A DNA stretch of 64,000 nucleotides from Sipunculus nudus (Eukaryota > Annelida > Sipuncula > Golfingiida > Sipunculidae), in NCBI GenBank assembly GCA_026874595.1, contig CM049314.1:54233812-54297811 (forward strand). The letters run 5' to 3'. The notes beneath the pieces were generated by a model, which searched no databases, was not told the origin of the DNA, and saw nothing but the letters and a program-made list of their open reading frames with translations. Of the stretch, positions 63,588-64,000 are shown piece after piece. Numbering within the stretch: position 1 is the first letter of the stretch; each line of letters opens with the position of its first letter. A program made the position numbers and the translations under genes.

Positions 63588-64000
63588 GTCACACTTATCA
63601 CGTTTTCTCTACGACTCTCGACCATCTTGAAGGTCGTGGGAGGACATCCATAGTAGGGTGTAGCCTTTAACGTAGGACACCGTAGGAGGACGTGAATAAA
63701 TGTGGGTGGTCGTGAGGGATCCACGTTCACTTTGAAATGTCAAAACGAACCTGACAGAATGTGGCCCTTGATAAGGAGGTGTCGCTACAGGCATCCCTGA
63801 TGGAACAGGTCGAACCCTGGGAGCTGGACCACGGTAAATCCTCTAGTAACCCCAGAACGTGACCCATTGTCGTAGGATACCGTAGAAAAACGTGGCTGAA
63901 CGTGGATACTGTTAACACTGCCGTGACACTGTCGTAGGTGGACGTGTATAACAGAAGCAGCGCCGTAGCGAGAACTGGGAAGAATTGGGCCTACCCACGT
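63588..64000. mobile_element. Possible transposon end running off the window
   Basis: It begins CCTAGGTCACACTTATCACG. CGTAGGACACCGTAGGAGGA-type phrases then recur (63673, 63870, 63930) together with GGTCGTGAGG and GACGTG. Dense short repeats of this kind are common in subterminal regions of DNA transposons. The other end is outside the window. Confidence 0.35.

Overview
The window reads as nuclear DNA from an animal, most likely a mollusc and plausibly a bivalve. It is AT-rich and intron-rich, full of (TA)n, (CT)n and (AAT)n microsatellites, tRNA-derived SINEs, small inverted-repeat transposons, and decayed LTR and non-LTR retroelements. The species cannot be named from the sequence alone.

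Two protein-coding genes stand out, both on the + strand and about 22 kb apart. Each was assembled by hand from exons whose splice sites and phases agree. Gene A (4553-24537, 4 coding exons, 631 aa) has a signal peptide, a vWA domain with most of its metal site, a short Cys-rich exon, a transmembrane segment and a cytoplasmic tail carrying four Tyr-Glu-Asn motifs. Gene B (46946-56483, 8 coding exons, 737 aa) has a signal peptide, a vWA-like domain without its metal-site acids, a Cys-rich exon, a GCC2/GCC3 (ephrin-receptor-like) exon, EGF-like repeats, a transmembrane segment, a proline-rich tail and a final exon. That final exon encodes 134 residues that look like a complete profilin domain. 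A single-pass vWA/EGF receptor ending in its own profilin, just after a polyproline stretch, is the most interesting object here. It suggests a receptor wired directly to actin assembly. Gene B also has an apparent GC-AG intron.

Layout: 1-4.5 kb holds small transposons, a SINE and a 3-unit tandem repeat. 4.5-24.5 kb is gene A, with introns full of mobile DNA: a pogo-like inverted-repeat element at 7.0-8.1 kb, a minus-strand short-LTR element at 8.35-9.44 kb, a dyad-rich inverted-repeat element near 10 kb, a small solo LTR at 11.7 kb, a 7.5 kb degenerate Ty3/gypsy element at 12.7-20.2 kb whose 5' LTR is split by a LINE, a 51-bp minisatellite, a 44-bp satellite array and a large solo LTR. The Ty3/gypsy element has integrase before reverse transcriptase, the order known for Gmr1-like elements. 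24.5-46.7 kb has no recognisable gene and carries more small transposons, a 52-bp array and dispersed repeats. 46.9-56.5 kb is gene B. 56.5-64 kb is repeat-rich with no gene recognised, and an element running off the right edge may begin there.

The two genes share their overall plan (vWA, Cys-rich segment, transmembrane helix, proline-rich tail with YEN), so they are probably members of one locally expanded receptor family. Their sequences have diverged strongly and the functional links proposed are inference.
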